DNA of 61,989 nt from Treponema sp. (GTDB lineage Bacteria > Spirochaetota > Spirochaetia > Treponematales > Treponemataceae): assembly GCA_022640795.1 (NCBI GenBank), contig JALCCK010000009.1, positions 1-61,989 of the forward strand, in the 5' to 3' direction. This document shows positions 25,626-33,464 of the stretch, one piece after another. Below the pieces are notes generated by a model. The model ran no database searches, was not told the origin of the DNA, and was given only the letters and a program-made list of their open reading frames with translations. Position numbers and translations under genes: made by a program. Within the stretch, counting starts at the first letter, position 1. Every line of letters starts with the position of its first letter.

Positions 25626-26630
25626 TTATTTAGCTAATGCCTGAGACACCGCGACGGCGACGGTAACAGTCGCGCCGACCATCGGATTGTTCCCCATCCC
25701 CATAAAGCCCATCATCTCAACATGAGCCGGAACGGAAGAGGATCCTGCAAACTGGGCATCGGAATGCATACGGCCCATCGTATCGGTCATACCGTAGGAG
25801 GCAGGACCGGCAGCCATGTTGTCCGGATGCAGCGTACGTCCCGTACCGCCGCCGGAAGCAACCGAGAAATATTTTTTACCTTTCTCATAGCATTCCTTCT
25901 TATAGGTACCGGCAACCGGATGCTGGAAACGGGTAGGATTCGTTGAGTTACCGGTAATGGAAACATCGACGCCTTCCTTCCACATAATCGCAACGCCCTC
26001 ACGTACATCATCGGCTCCGTAACAACGGACTTTCGCACGTTCACCGTCAGAATAGGCAATCTCTTTTACAATCTTTAATTCACTCGTATAGTAGTCAAAT
26101 TTTGTCTGAACATAGGTAAATCCGTTTATCCGGCTGATAATCTGGGCGGCATCTTTTCCAAGCCCGTTCAGAATAACGCGGAGCGGTTCCCTGCGGACCT
26201 TGTTTGCATTACCGGCGATTTTGATAGCACCTTCAGCTGCTGCGAAGGATTCATGACCTGCGAGGAAGCAGAAACATTTTGTTTCGTCGCGGAGCAGCCG
26301 TGCACCGAGATTTCCGTGTCCGATACCTACTTTGCGGTTATCGGCGACAGATCCGGGAATGCAGAACGACTGAAGTCCGACACCGATTGCTTCTGCAGCT
26401 TCAGCTGCATCTTTGCAGCCTCTTTTGAGTGCAATTGCCGCACCGACAACATACGCCCACTTTGCATTTTCAAATGCGATTGTCTGCGTCTCTTCTACAA
26501 TTTTATACGGATCAATACCTGCTTTATCGCAGATCGCTTTTGCTTCTTCGATTGAAGAAATTCCCTCCGCCTTGAGGGCAGCATTGATCTGGTCAATCCG
26601 GCGTTCATAATTTTCAAATGTAATAGCCAT
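25626..26630 (-). CDS. GGGtGRT family protein of unknown function
   Basis: This 334-residue soluble protein carries the motif that names its family, SGGGTGRTLHPDNMAAG (about residue 258), and a Gly/Met-rich C-terminus (MMGFMGMGNNPMVGATVTV). The segment GIGHGNLGARLLRDETKCF (about 100-120) is also very conserved-looking. No reaction is known to me for the family. It is ten bases downstream of, and clearly cotranscribed with, an IscU/NifU-like scaffold protein. I recall this pair as recurrent in anaerobes. It may be an Fe-S-linked enzyme that receives its cluster from the partner; that is inference. Translation start is the ATG at 26630. Confidence 0.85.
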   Translation of the reverse strand: MAITFENYERRIDQINAALKAEGISSIEEAKAICDKAGIDPYKIVEETQTIAFENAKWAYVVGAAIALKRGCKDAAEAAEAIGVGLQSFCIPGSVADNRKVGIGHGNLGARLLRDETKCFCFLAGHESFAAAEGAIKIAGNANKVRREPLRVILNGLGKDAAQIISRINGFTYVQTKFDYYTSELKIVKEIAYSDGERAKVRCYGADDVREGVAIMWKEGVDVSITGNSTNPTRFQHPVAGTYKKECYEKGKKYFSVASGGGTGRTLHPDNMAAGPASYGMTDTMGRMHSDAQFAGSSSVPAHVEMMGFMGMGNNPMVGATVTVAVAVSQALAK

Positions 26631-26640
26631 CTCTGTCCCC

Positions 26641-27342
26641 CTACTCTTTTCTCGGGTCGATCATTTTAACCATACCCTGTTCTTTTGTACAGCGGCCGTA
26701 TGATCCGCGTGCCTTGTCCATGGCCGTTGCAGGATCATCTCCGGCTTTGATGAAGTCCATCATTTTACCAAAATTGATATATTTATAGCCGATAATACAG
26801 CCGTCTTTATCTACAGCGATTTTTTCCGTATATCCTTCAGTTGTCTGAAGATACCGGGGACCTGATTTGTCTGTTGCAAAAATTGTTCCGACCATAGAAG
26901 TAAGACCTTTTCCGAGATCTTCAAGAGAAGCTCCCACATCAAGCCCTCCTTCAGAAAATGCCGACTGGGAACGTCCGTATACTATCTGGAGAAAAAGTTC
27001 GCGCATAGCAGTATTGATTGCATCGCAGACAAGGTCCGTATTCAATGCTTCAATAATCGTTTTATTGATAAGGATTTCTGCAGCCATTGCAGCTGAATGG
27101 GTCATTCCCGAACAACCGAGTGTCTCAACCATGGCTTCTTTTATAATACCATCTTTAATATTCAGTGAAAGCTTACAGGCACCCTGCTGCGGTGCACACC
27201 AGCCGACTCCGTGCGTAAAGCCGGAAATATCTTCCATTTTTTTTGCCTGAACCCATTTCCCTTCTTCAGGAATGGGAGCCGGTCCATGATAAGCACCTTT
27301 AGTCAGCGGACACATGTGTTCCACTTCTGCTGTGTATTTCAT
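26641..27342 (-). CDS. IscU/NifU-like iron-sulfur scaffold protein, partner of GGGtGRT
   Basis: The 233-residue protein contains an IscU-like core: ACKLSLNIKDGIIKEAMVET followed by LGCSGMTHSAAMAAEILINK, matching the region around the second cluster Cys of IscU. Other cysteines are in EHMCPLTKG, GWCAPQQGAC, LVCDAIN and YGRCTKEQG. The N-terminal (EHMCPLTKGAYHGPAP) and C-terminal extensions are longer than in IscU. ATG at 27342 follows TAGGAGC. No cysteine desulfurase gene is nearby. It probably assembles or holds a cluster for the GGGtGRT protein encoded downstream. Confidence 0.82.
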   Translation of the reverse strand: MKYTAEVEHMCPLTKGAYHGPAPIPEEGKWVQAKKMEDISGFTHGVGWCAPQQGACKLSLNIKDGIIKEAMVETLGCSGMTHSAAMAAEILINKTIIEALNTDLVCDAINTAMRELFLQIVYGRSQSAFSEGGLDVGASLEDLGKGLTSMVGTIFATDKSGPRYLQTTEGYTEKIAVDKDGCIIGYKYINFGKMMDFIKAGDDPATAMDKARGSYGRCTKEQGMVKMIDPRKE

Positions 27343-27374
27343 TGCTTAGCTCCTAATAAAGAAATCTGATGAAT

Positions 27375-27403
27375 ACTATACAGTTTTTTATAAAAGTCTG
27401 CAA
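27375..27403 (-). promoter_or_regulatory. promoter of the scaffold/GGGtGRT operon
   Basis: On the minus strand: TTGCAG (27403-27398), 17-base spacer, TATAGT (27380-27375), 33 bases upstream of the ATG at 27342. Confidence 0.65.
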
Positions 27404-27478
27404 TATAGAAGAGAATACCGAAAAAAGTGTTATACTTTCAGGGTGCGTATCCACAGTACAATCCAAAGATTTTTACAG

Positions 27479-27570
27479 TACTGTCAGAATAATGTTTACA
27501 ATACTGTCAGAATAATGTTTACAATACTGTCAGAATAATGTTTACAATACTGTCAGAATAATATTTATAG
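27479..27570. repeat. tandem 23-bp direct repeat, four units
   Basis: Three identical units starting TACTGTCAGAATAATG (27479-27501, 27502-27524, 27525-27547) and a fourth with a diverged 3' end (27548-27570); a fifth, degenerate unit may follow to about 27590. Units abut without spacers, so this is not a CRISPR. The repeat lies about 75 bp upstream of the scaffold/GGGtGRT promoter. It could be a multi-site regulator platform or a slipped-strand array. Confidence 0.85.
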
Positions 27571-27847
27571 TAAGCCGGAATAATTTTCCAGTACTTTCAT
27601 GAAAGTTCTCCAGTACTGATTTTGTCCCACGGACAATTGAGAAGACGGCTGCGCACAAGTTGTAAAGAAAACATGCATCACTTGTAAACAATTTGCGCAT
27701 CACTTGTGCGCATTTCATTTTCAAGTTACGCGCAAACCTCCCCGCAGTTACGAGGAATCCGTTTTACCGTGATGCGCCAGCCTGAGTGACGGGACTACAG
27801 CAGATCAGGATGGTCTGAAAATTTTTCATGCTCAAATTCCCGATTAA
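27571..27847. repeat. non-coding, repeat-rich intergenic stretch
   Basis: No convincing gene. It contains a perfect 14-bp palindrome ACTTTCATGAAAGT (27593-27606), flanked by CAGTACT copies, the direct repeat GCATCACTTGT at 27675-27685 and 27697-27707, and GCGCACAAGT (27651-27660), inverted as ACTTGTGCGC (27702-27711). A 60-codon minus-strand frame here has no family resemblance or ribosome site. The pattern suggests decayed repeats or dense regulatory sites. Confidence 0.5.
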
Positions 27848-27890
27848 AAAAATAAACAGCCGGGGAACGGAGGTTGATTACCCGGCTGTT
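27848..27890 (-). terminator. minus-strand rho-independent terminator with no obvious gene
   Basis: Arms AACAGCCGGG (27855-27864) and CCCGGCTGTT (27881-27890). On the minus strand the stem is followed by TTATTTTTTT, a proper U-run; on the plus strand it is not. No minus-strand gene lies upstream of it: the next gene to the right runs on the plus strand. It may end an antisense or small RNA starting within 27890-28100. Confidence 0.6.
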
Positions 27891-27981
27891 GCTTAAGAAG
27901 TTCTGCTTTAACATTTCTTACTACTTAAAACCCTGAATAAAAGAAAGGTTACAGAATAACGTACAGAAAGTATTTAAAAAA

Positions 27982-29283
27982 ATGCCCGAATTCAGTACTA
28001 TACAAAAAATGAATATCGACGCCATTGTTGACCTGATCGGTAACCAGATAACGAAAAACGTACAAACCAACCCGAGAAAAGCCCGGAAGATACTGCGTAC
28101 AGCGTTCCGTCTCGATTATTTTTACAAGAAAATTCTTCCGCCCGGGAATCTCGCTAAATCCAAGTGCTATCTGAAAATGATCTGCGAAAAAAACATTATT
28201 ACCGCACTGTCACATCCTGAAAAATCAGCCATGGTAAGTCTTTTCGTTCCCTGTGAACCGCTGACCGCAATGGGGATACATGCTTTTTCCGTAGAAAGTC
28301 TTTCAAGTTATATTTCCGGAACGCATTCGCACCCTGTATTCCTTGAAAAGGCAGAAAAAGACGGACTGCCTGAAACGCTTTGCTCGTATCATAAAATCTT
28401 TCTGGGCGCTGCGGCTTACGACGTTATGCCGAAACCGCGATTTATTATCCATACCAACGTAGCCTGCGATGCTAATCAAATTACCTTCAGAAAACTTGAA
28501 AACTACTTCAACATACCGCATTTTAAACTTGACGTACCGTACAGAAAATCGGAAGAAGCCGTCGCATATGTGGCGGACGAACTGCGCACCATGGTTAAAT
28601 TCATTGAAAACTGTGAAAACAGAAAGATGGATCAGAACAAATTGCTTGAAACAATTCACCGCAGTGCGGCAACCGTTACTTCATATCAGAACTATATAGA
28701 TTTGAATCGTACGCACTATCTTCGCGGTGATCTTACGGCGGAGCTGCAGATGACGTTTATTTCACATATGATGCTCGGAACTCCGGAAGCGGAAATTTTT
28801 GCTGAAAGAAGTGTAGAAGAAATAAAAGAAACCCCGCCGAACAACGGAATAAAACTGCTCTGGCTCCATACGATTCCGTTCTGGCAGAAACCGGTTCAGT
28901 CGCTTCTCAATACTAACGATTCCGTTCATATAAGCCTCTGCGACATGGGATACGAATCACTCATTCCGGTCGATACGGAAAAACCGTACGAATCCATGGC
29001 ACGGCGTCTTGTCTATTCGCCATTCAACGGTACCATCGAAAGCAGAATTGAAAAAGCACTCGAAATAGCGGAACGAATTCAGGCGGACGGAGTTATCTAT
29101 TTCTGCCACTGGGGCTGCAAGGCGACTCTCGGCGGTGCTTCGCTCGTAAAAACAAAAATGGAAGCGGCAGGTTATCCGGTTCTGCTGCTGGACGGCGACG
29201 GGTGCGATTCCCGGAATGCGGGAGACGGACAGGCGGCAACGCGGCTGGAAGCTTTTATTGAAATGCTCAAGGGGACGAAATGA
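27982..29283 (+). CDS. 2-hydroxyacyl-CoA dehydratase / double-cubane-cluster family subunit (HgdB-like)
   Basis: This 433-residue protein belongs to the HgdA/B-BcrB/C family: FVPCEPLTAMGIHAFSVES near 90, cysteines in ETLCSYHK, TNVACDANQ, YFCHWGCKATLGG and DGDGCDSRN, and a C-terminus GDGQAATRLEAFIEML. The family uses Fe-S clusters fed by an ATP-driven activator to drive radical dehydration, or reduction at a double-cubane cluster. The next gene overlaps its stop by four bases (ATGA) and supplies a second subunit-like domain and the activator. No CoA-transferase is nearby. The start lacks a clear ribosome site. Confidence 0.85.
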   Translation: MPEFSTIQKMNIDAIVDLIGNQITKNVQTNPRKARKILRTAFRLDYFYKKILPPGNLAKSKCYLKMICEKNIITALSHPEKSAMVSLFVPCEPLTAMGIHAFSVESLSSYISGTHSHPVFLEKAEKDGLPETLCSYHKIFLGAAAYDVMPKPRFIIHTNVACDANQITFRKLENYFNIPHFKLDVPYRKSEEAVAYVADELRTMVKFIENCENRKMDQNKLLETIHRSAATVTSYQNYIDLNRTHYLRGDLTAELQMTFISHMMLGTPEAEIFAERSVEEIKETPPNNGIKLLWLHTIPFWQKPVQSLLNTNDSVHISLCDMGYESLIPVDTEKPYESMARRLVYSPFNGTIESRIEKALEIAERIQADGVIYFCHWGCKATLGGASLVKTKMEAAGYPVLLLDGDGCDSRNAGDGQAATRLEAFIEMLKGTK

Positions 29284-30962
29284 TCTATTATATCTGCAAA
29301 TATACACCGGTCGAACTGCTGGCAGGATTCGGCGCACAGGCAAAACTGCTGGACAGTCTGCCGGAAAATTTCGACCGGGCAGATTCCTGCGGTCATCCGA
29401 ACCTGTGCGGATACGGAAAGGCTATTATTGAAAAAGTAAGCACCGGTACGGTAAAAGAACTGGTACTCGTAAACTGCTGCGATACGATCAGGCGCATTTA
29501 CGATATACTGCGGGAAAAAAATTACTGTACCTATCTGTACTTTATGGATCTTCCGCATGAAACCGGACACTGTCAGGTCGAACTTTTTACCGCAGAGTTG
29601 TTCAGACTCGCCGAATCTTATAAAAAATACAGCGGAAAAGAATGGAACTACGATCTGTTCAAGGCCGCGTTCGGCACAGAAAAGAAGCCGCCGGATCGTT
29701 ACATCGCACTCATCGGTGCGCATGCGGGACCGCTGCTTTCCGCCCGCATAAAAGACAGTCTCAATTACCCGATCGAAAACCTGACCTGTGCGGGAAACCG
29801 GGAAGTTCTTTTTACCATCACTCCGGAACAGCAGAAATCATCCCGCTGCCTGTCGGAACGGATTCTCGCGGAATATGCACGAGAACTGCTGCAACAGCTT
29901 CCCTGTATGCGCATGAACGATACCGGTTCCCGCCGCAGATTCTGGAACGCTCCGGGGATAGCAGGTATCATTTACCATTCAATAAAATTCTGCGACTACT
30001 ATGGGGCCGAATATGCAGAGCTCAAAGATGCCGCCACGGTACCGCTGCTCAAAATAGAAAGCGACTATACCAGGCAGAGTTCCGGACAGTTTGCAACACG
30101 GCTCGGCGCATTTTCAGAACTGCTGCACGGAACGGAACGGAAAAATCAGCCCCGTAAGGGAAAAGTACCGGTGGAATCATCGGCAAAAAACTATTTTGCC
30201 GGAATCGACAGCGGCTCGACCAGTACCGACGTCGTCATTCTTGACGGTGACTGCACGGTCGCCGGCTGGTCCATAATTCCGACCGGCGGCGGAGCTTCAA
30301 GCGGTGCCGAAAAATGTCTTTCCGCCGCATTGAAAAAAGCGGGAATCAGTCGCGGAAGGGTACGGACGGTCATATCGACCGGTTACGGACGCAAATATAT
30401 ACAGGGAAGTACCGATAACATAACTGAAATTACCTGCCATGCAAAAGGAGCTTTTTTTCTCAACAAAAAGGTCAGGACCATAATCGATATCGGAGGACAG
30501 GACAGTAAAATAATCGCCCTGAACGACGACGGCAGCGTCGCAGGTTTTGTCATGAACGATAAATGCTCGGCCGGGACCGGCAGATTTCTCGACATGATGT
30601 CGAATGCGCTGAATATTCCGCTCGAAAAAATGAGCAGCCTCGGCCTGAACTGTACAGAAGACATAACAATTTCAAGTATGTGCACGGTCTTCGCAGAATC
30701 GGAAGTCGTATCGCTGGTCGCACAGAATAAATCGGTAAACGATATTGTCTACGGCCTGAATAAATCAGTCGCGGCAAAAATAAGTGCACTTGCAGGCAGA
30801 ATCCGCACACGGGACGTCTATATGATGACCGGCGGGGTTGCGCAGAACAAAGGCGTTGTCCGCGCAATAGAAAACAAAATGAAAATAAGCTTATGCATTA
30901 CGGATTATGCGCAAATCTGCGGAGCGCTGGGAGCGGCCCTTTTTGCCGTTGAACGCTGTTAA
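29280..30962 (+). CDS. dehydratase-like subunit fused to BadF/HgdC-type ATPase activator
   Basis: A 560-residue fusion. Residues 1-290 resemble a dehydratase subunit (YTPVELLAGFGAQ, HPNLCGYGKAIIEK, VNCCDTIRR, FMDLPHE, IYHSIKFCDYYG). Residues about 303-560 are a complete activator of the ASKHA ATPase fold: GIDSGSTSTD phosphate loop, IDIGGQDSK, cluster-ligand cysteines in NDKCSAGTGRF (about 428) and SSMCTVFAESE (about 467), and MTGGVAQNKG. Activators hydrolyse ATP to inject a low-potential electron into the partner. Here activator and one subunit are covalently linked, and the other subunit is the overlapping upstream gene. Substrate unknown. Confidence 0.87.
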   Translation: MIYYICKYTPVELLAGFGAQAKLLDSLPENFDRADSCGHPNLCGYGKAIIEKVSTGTVKELVLVNCCDTIRRIYDILREKNYCTYLYFMDLPHETGHCQVELFTAELFRLAESYKKYSGKEWNYDLFKAAFGTEKKPPDRYIALIGAHAGPLLSARIKDSLNYPIENLTCAGNREVLFTITPEQQKSSRCLSERILAEYARELLQQLPCMRMNDTGSRRRFWNAPGIAGIIYHSIKFCDYYGAEYAELKDAATVPLLKIESDYTRQSSGQFATRLGAFSELLHGTERKNQPRKGKVPVESSAKNYFAGIDSGSTSTDVVILDGDCTVAGWSIIPTGGGASSGAEKCLSAALKKAGISRGRVRTVISTGYGRKYIQGSTDNITEITCHAKGAFFLNKKVRTIIDIGGQDSKIIALNDDGSVAGFVMNDKCSAGTGRFLDMMSNALNIPLEKMSSLGLNCTEDITISSMCTVFAESEVVSLVAQNKSVNDIVYGLNKSVAAKISALAGRIRTRDVYMMTGGVAQNKGVVRAIENKMKISLCITDYAQICGALGAALFAVERC

Positions 30963-30967
30963 GAAAC

Positions 30968-33241
30968 TTACAAAACCTTTTCGAGAGCGGCAAAAAGAAG
31001 GTCCTTATTGATCGGTTTCAGCAGATGCGCGTCCATTCCAGCAGCAAGACTTTGCTGAATATCTTCTGCATATGCATTCGCGCTCAATGCAATTATCGGA
31101 ATTTCAGAATCAAATTCACGAATTCGTTTCGCAGCCTCAATACCATTCATAACCGGCATTCTGATATCCATAAGAACCGCGTCATACCTGTTCTCCCGTA
31201 CTTTTTTTACGCCTTCCATGCCGTTCTCCGCATGATCAACGACAAGACCTCTTTGGGAAAGCAGCATTTTTATAATCTGGACATTAATATCGACATCCTC
31301 ACACAACAAAATACGATGCCCTGTCAAATCTCTACCATTCGAGGATTCCTGACTGCCGGACTCGTAAAGTCTAATCTGTTCAGCAGTCGGAATTCCATAC
31401 GAAATAGTGACGGTAAAAGTAGTCCCCTTACCGGGCACCGACTCACAAGAGATCTCGCCCCCCATTGCATCGATAAGATCTTTTGTTATGGCAAGACCGA
31501 GTCCTGTTCCGTCTTCTGACCTGCTCAGAGAATTGCTTTCACGGGTAAACGGTTCAAACATATGTTTCTGAAATTCAGGACTCATTCCTACTCCGGTATC
31601 TGAAATCACGTTCCGTACCAGTATTTTTCCGTTTACGACAGAGCTTCTGCCGCTCCACCGTACCGTACCTCCTTCAGGTGTATACTTTACGGCATTCATC
31701 AGCAGATTAATAAAAATCTGGTTTATCCGCTGTTTATCGGTCAGAATATACACAATTTCCGGACTTTCAAATTGTGTAATCAGATCTATTTTCTTCTGTT
31801 GTGCCCGCGGTGAAATAATATCCCTGATACCGGCGGCGGCGGCAACTATATTCACAACGCTGTTCGTAAGCCGGACTTCACCGGCTTCAAGTTTCTGAAT
31901 ATCAAGGACATCGTTTATAAGATCCAGCAGCAGCTCCGAGCTGTCCCGTATCTGACTGAAATACGTATAGTCTTTTTCATTTCTTCGTTCTTCAATACCA
32001 AAATTACAAATACCAAGTATTGCCGTCATCGGAGTGCGCATGTCGTGACTCATACGTGACATAAATTCCGTTTTTGCGGAATTCGCCTTGCTTGCCTGTT
32101 TTTCGGCTTCAACAAGTTCCGTATTCTTTTTACGGATGACTCTGTTATGCCGTGCCGTAAAATACAAAAAATATAAAAGGAGCAGCGTAACAGCAAAAAA
32201 AGTAAAATAGATAATTTGCTTAAAATGTCGTTCGGTAAAACTTTTATGTTCATGGACAATCTGCGCCTGTTCAAGGATATCGGCCGGGACCGGTAAATCA
32301 TATTTGTGTATAACGTCGTCATTTAAGATAATCGATCCCGGCGTCGTATAAATTGCTGCGTTACCGTCAGCTTTATCGGCAAGGATACGTCCGACAAGTT
32401 CCGCAGCCTGCGCTCCCATCCGGTCAAAACGAAGAACAAATCCGCCAAGCAGTCCGAAATCTATATCGGCATCCAGCGCCCTGAAAACAGGAACAGCTGA
32501 ATGCCGGTTCATCAGGGTCGCGCTCTGCTGCGCTGAATAGATATTACCGTCGGCATCATTCAGAAAATTCAAGTAGAGCACGATCGTATTGCCGGTAAGC
32601 TGTTCAAGTCTTTGTATTATCTGTTTTTGAGAATAATATGAAGTTGTCAGGATTTCAAGCGTCAGCGACGTATCTTTTACCGCCTCAAGAAGCTGTTTAA
32701 GATTTCCTTCCGCGTAATCAGTGTTGTCGACTATTGCCAAAAGCCGGCGGGCTTTCGGATAAATCTGTTGTGCTATGGCAAGAGTTTCCCGGTAATAGCA
32801 TTTTTCAAGTATTCCTGTAACAGCCGGTTCCCTGACAGCCTTTTCAGCGAGGCTGACATCATCTATTCCCAAAAACACGACCGGGACTCCGCCAAAGAGC
32901 GATTGCCTGTATTTCAATATAAATTTCAGTGCATTATCATCACCCGCGACAAGACAGTCATAATTGCGGTATTTATCTGGTTCTTCATTAATTCTCTGAA
33001 GAAGGTTTTTTTCTGCAGCTGCGAAAGAAATATGTTTTGTATCCATGAACAGATAATTTACCGTTACGTCACTTCTGATTTCCGACGAAAACCCCTCCAG
33101 TTCAAGAGGAACTGCTGCCCAGTCGTAATTGTAGGATGATATAAAAAGAACTCTCCTGGGGACACTGCAGGCAGCCGCAGTCCTGATTGTGAGCAGCGGT
33201 ATGGTACAAAGCAAAATAAAACTACAAAAAAAACGTTTCAT
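30968..33241 (-). CDS. hybrid histidine kinase with periplasmic-binding-protein-like sensor
   Basis: About 757 residues: signal peptide/anchor (MKRFFCSFILL), a periplasmic domain (about 25-310) of the ABC-substrate-binding type (VLFISSYNYDW, VVFLGIDDVSLAEKA), a membrane segment near 335-360, HisKA with the phospho-His in MSHDMRTPMTAI (about 398), an HATPase_c domain with GTGLGLAI, and a receiver with the Asp in AVLMDIRMPVM (about 690). ATG at 33241 follows AGGTG. The open frame extends to 33289 without a better site. Its stop is five bases from the activator gene's stop. No output regulator is adjacent on this strand; a separate Hpt protein would be needed. Confidence 0.88.
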   Translation of the reverse strand: MKRFFCSFILLCTIPLLTIRTAAACSVPRRVLFISSYNYDWAAVPLELEGFSSEIRSDVTVNYLFMDTKHISFAAAEKNLLQRINEEPDKYRNYDCLVAGDDNALKFILKYRQSLFGGVPVVFLGIDDVSLAEKAVREPAVTGILEKCYYRETLAIAQQIYPKARRLLAIVDNTDYAEGNLKQLLEAVKDTSLTLEILTTSYYSQKQIIQRLEQLTGNTIVLYLNFLNDADGNIYSAQQSATLMNRHSAVPVFRALDADIDFGLLGGFVLRFDRMGAQAAELVGRILADKADGNAAIYTTPGSIILNDDVIHKYDLPVPADILEQAQIVHEHKSFTERHFKQIIYFTFFAVTLLLLYFLYFTARHNRVIRKKNTELVEAEKQASKANSAKTEFMSRMSHDMRTPMTAILGICNFGIEERRNEKDYTYFSQIRDSSELLLDLINDVLDIQKLEAGEVRLTNSVVNIVAAAAGIRDIISPRAQQKKIDLITQFESPEIVYILTDKQRINQIFINLLMNAVKYTPEGGTVRWSGRSSVVNGKILVRNVISDTGVGMSPEFQKHMFEPFTRESNSLSRSEDGTGLGLAITKDLIDAMGGEISCESVPGKGTTFTVTISYGIPTAEQIRLYESGSQESSNGRDLTGHRILLCEDVDINVQIIKMLLSQRGLVVDHAENGMEGVKKVRENRYDAVLMDIRMPVMNGIEAAKRIREFDSEIPIIALSANAYAEDIQQSLAAGMDAHLLKPINKDLLFAALEKVL

Positions 33242-33390
33242 AGATATACACCTATACATGGCAAGATCGTCCCCGAAACGGATATTCATACAATTTTAGC
33301 ACAAATCCGGAGGAAATAAAAGTTTTGAAACAGAATCAGACGTTCCATACGAAACAGAATTCGCAGACAAATTTCATGCATACAGAAAAT

Positions 33391-33419
33391 TTGACAAACA
33401 AAAATTTTATCTCTATAGT
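33391..33419 (+). promoter_or_regulatory. promoter of the YesM/YesN operon
   Basis: TTGACA (33391-33396), 17-base spacer, TATAGT (33414-33419), 45 bases upstream of the kinase start. Confidence 0.75.
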
Positions 33420-33464
33420 TAGAGCGTTATTTCGATCTGCTTTTTTGGAGGATGTAACACCAAT

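Noticed and set aside
27479..27570. Possible CRISPR array
   Set aside because: The 23-bp units abut with no spacers and no cas genes are present.
27542..27724. Minus-strand 60-codon frame in the repeat-rich gap
   Set aside because: It begins and ends in repeats, has no ribosome site, and shows no family resemblance.
29172..29723. Minus-strand open frame of 183 codons
   Set aside because: It lies antisense across the dehydratase genes and is Phe/Arg/Cys-rich without recognisable motifs.
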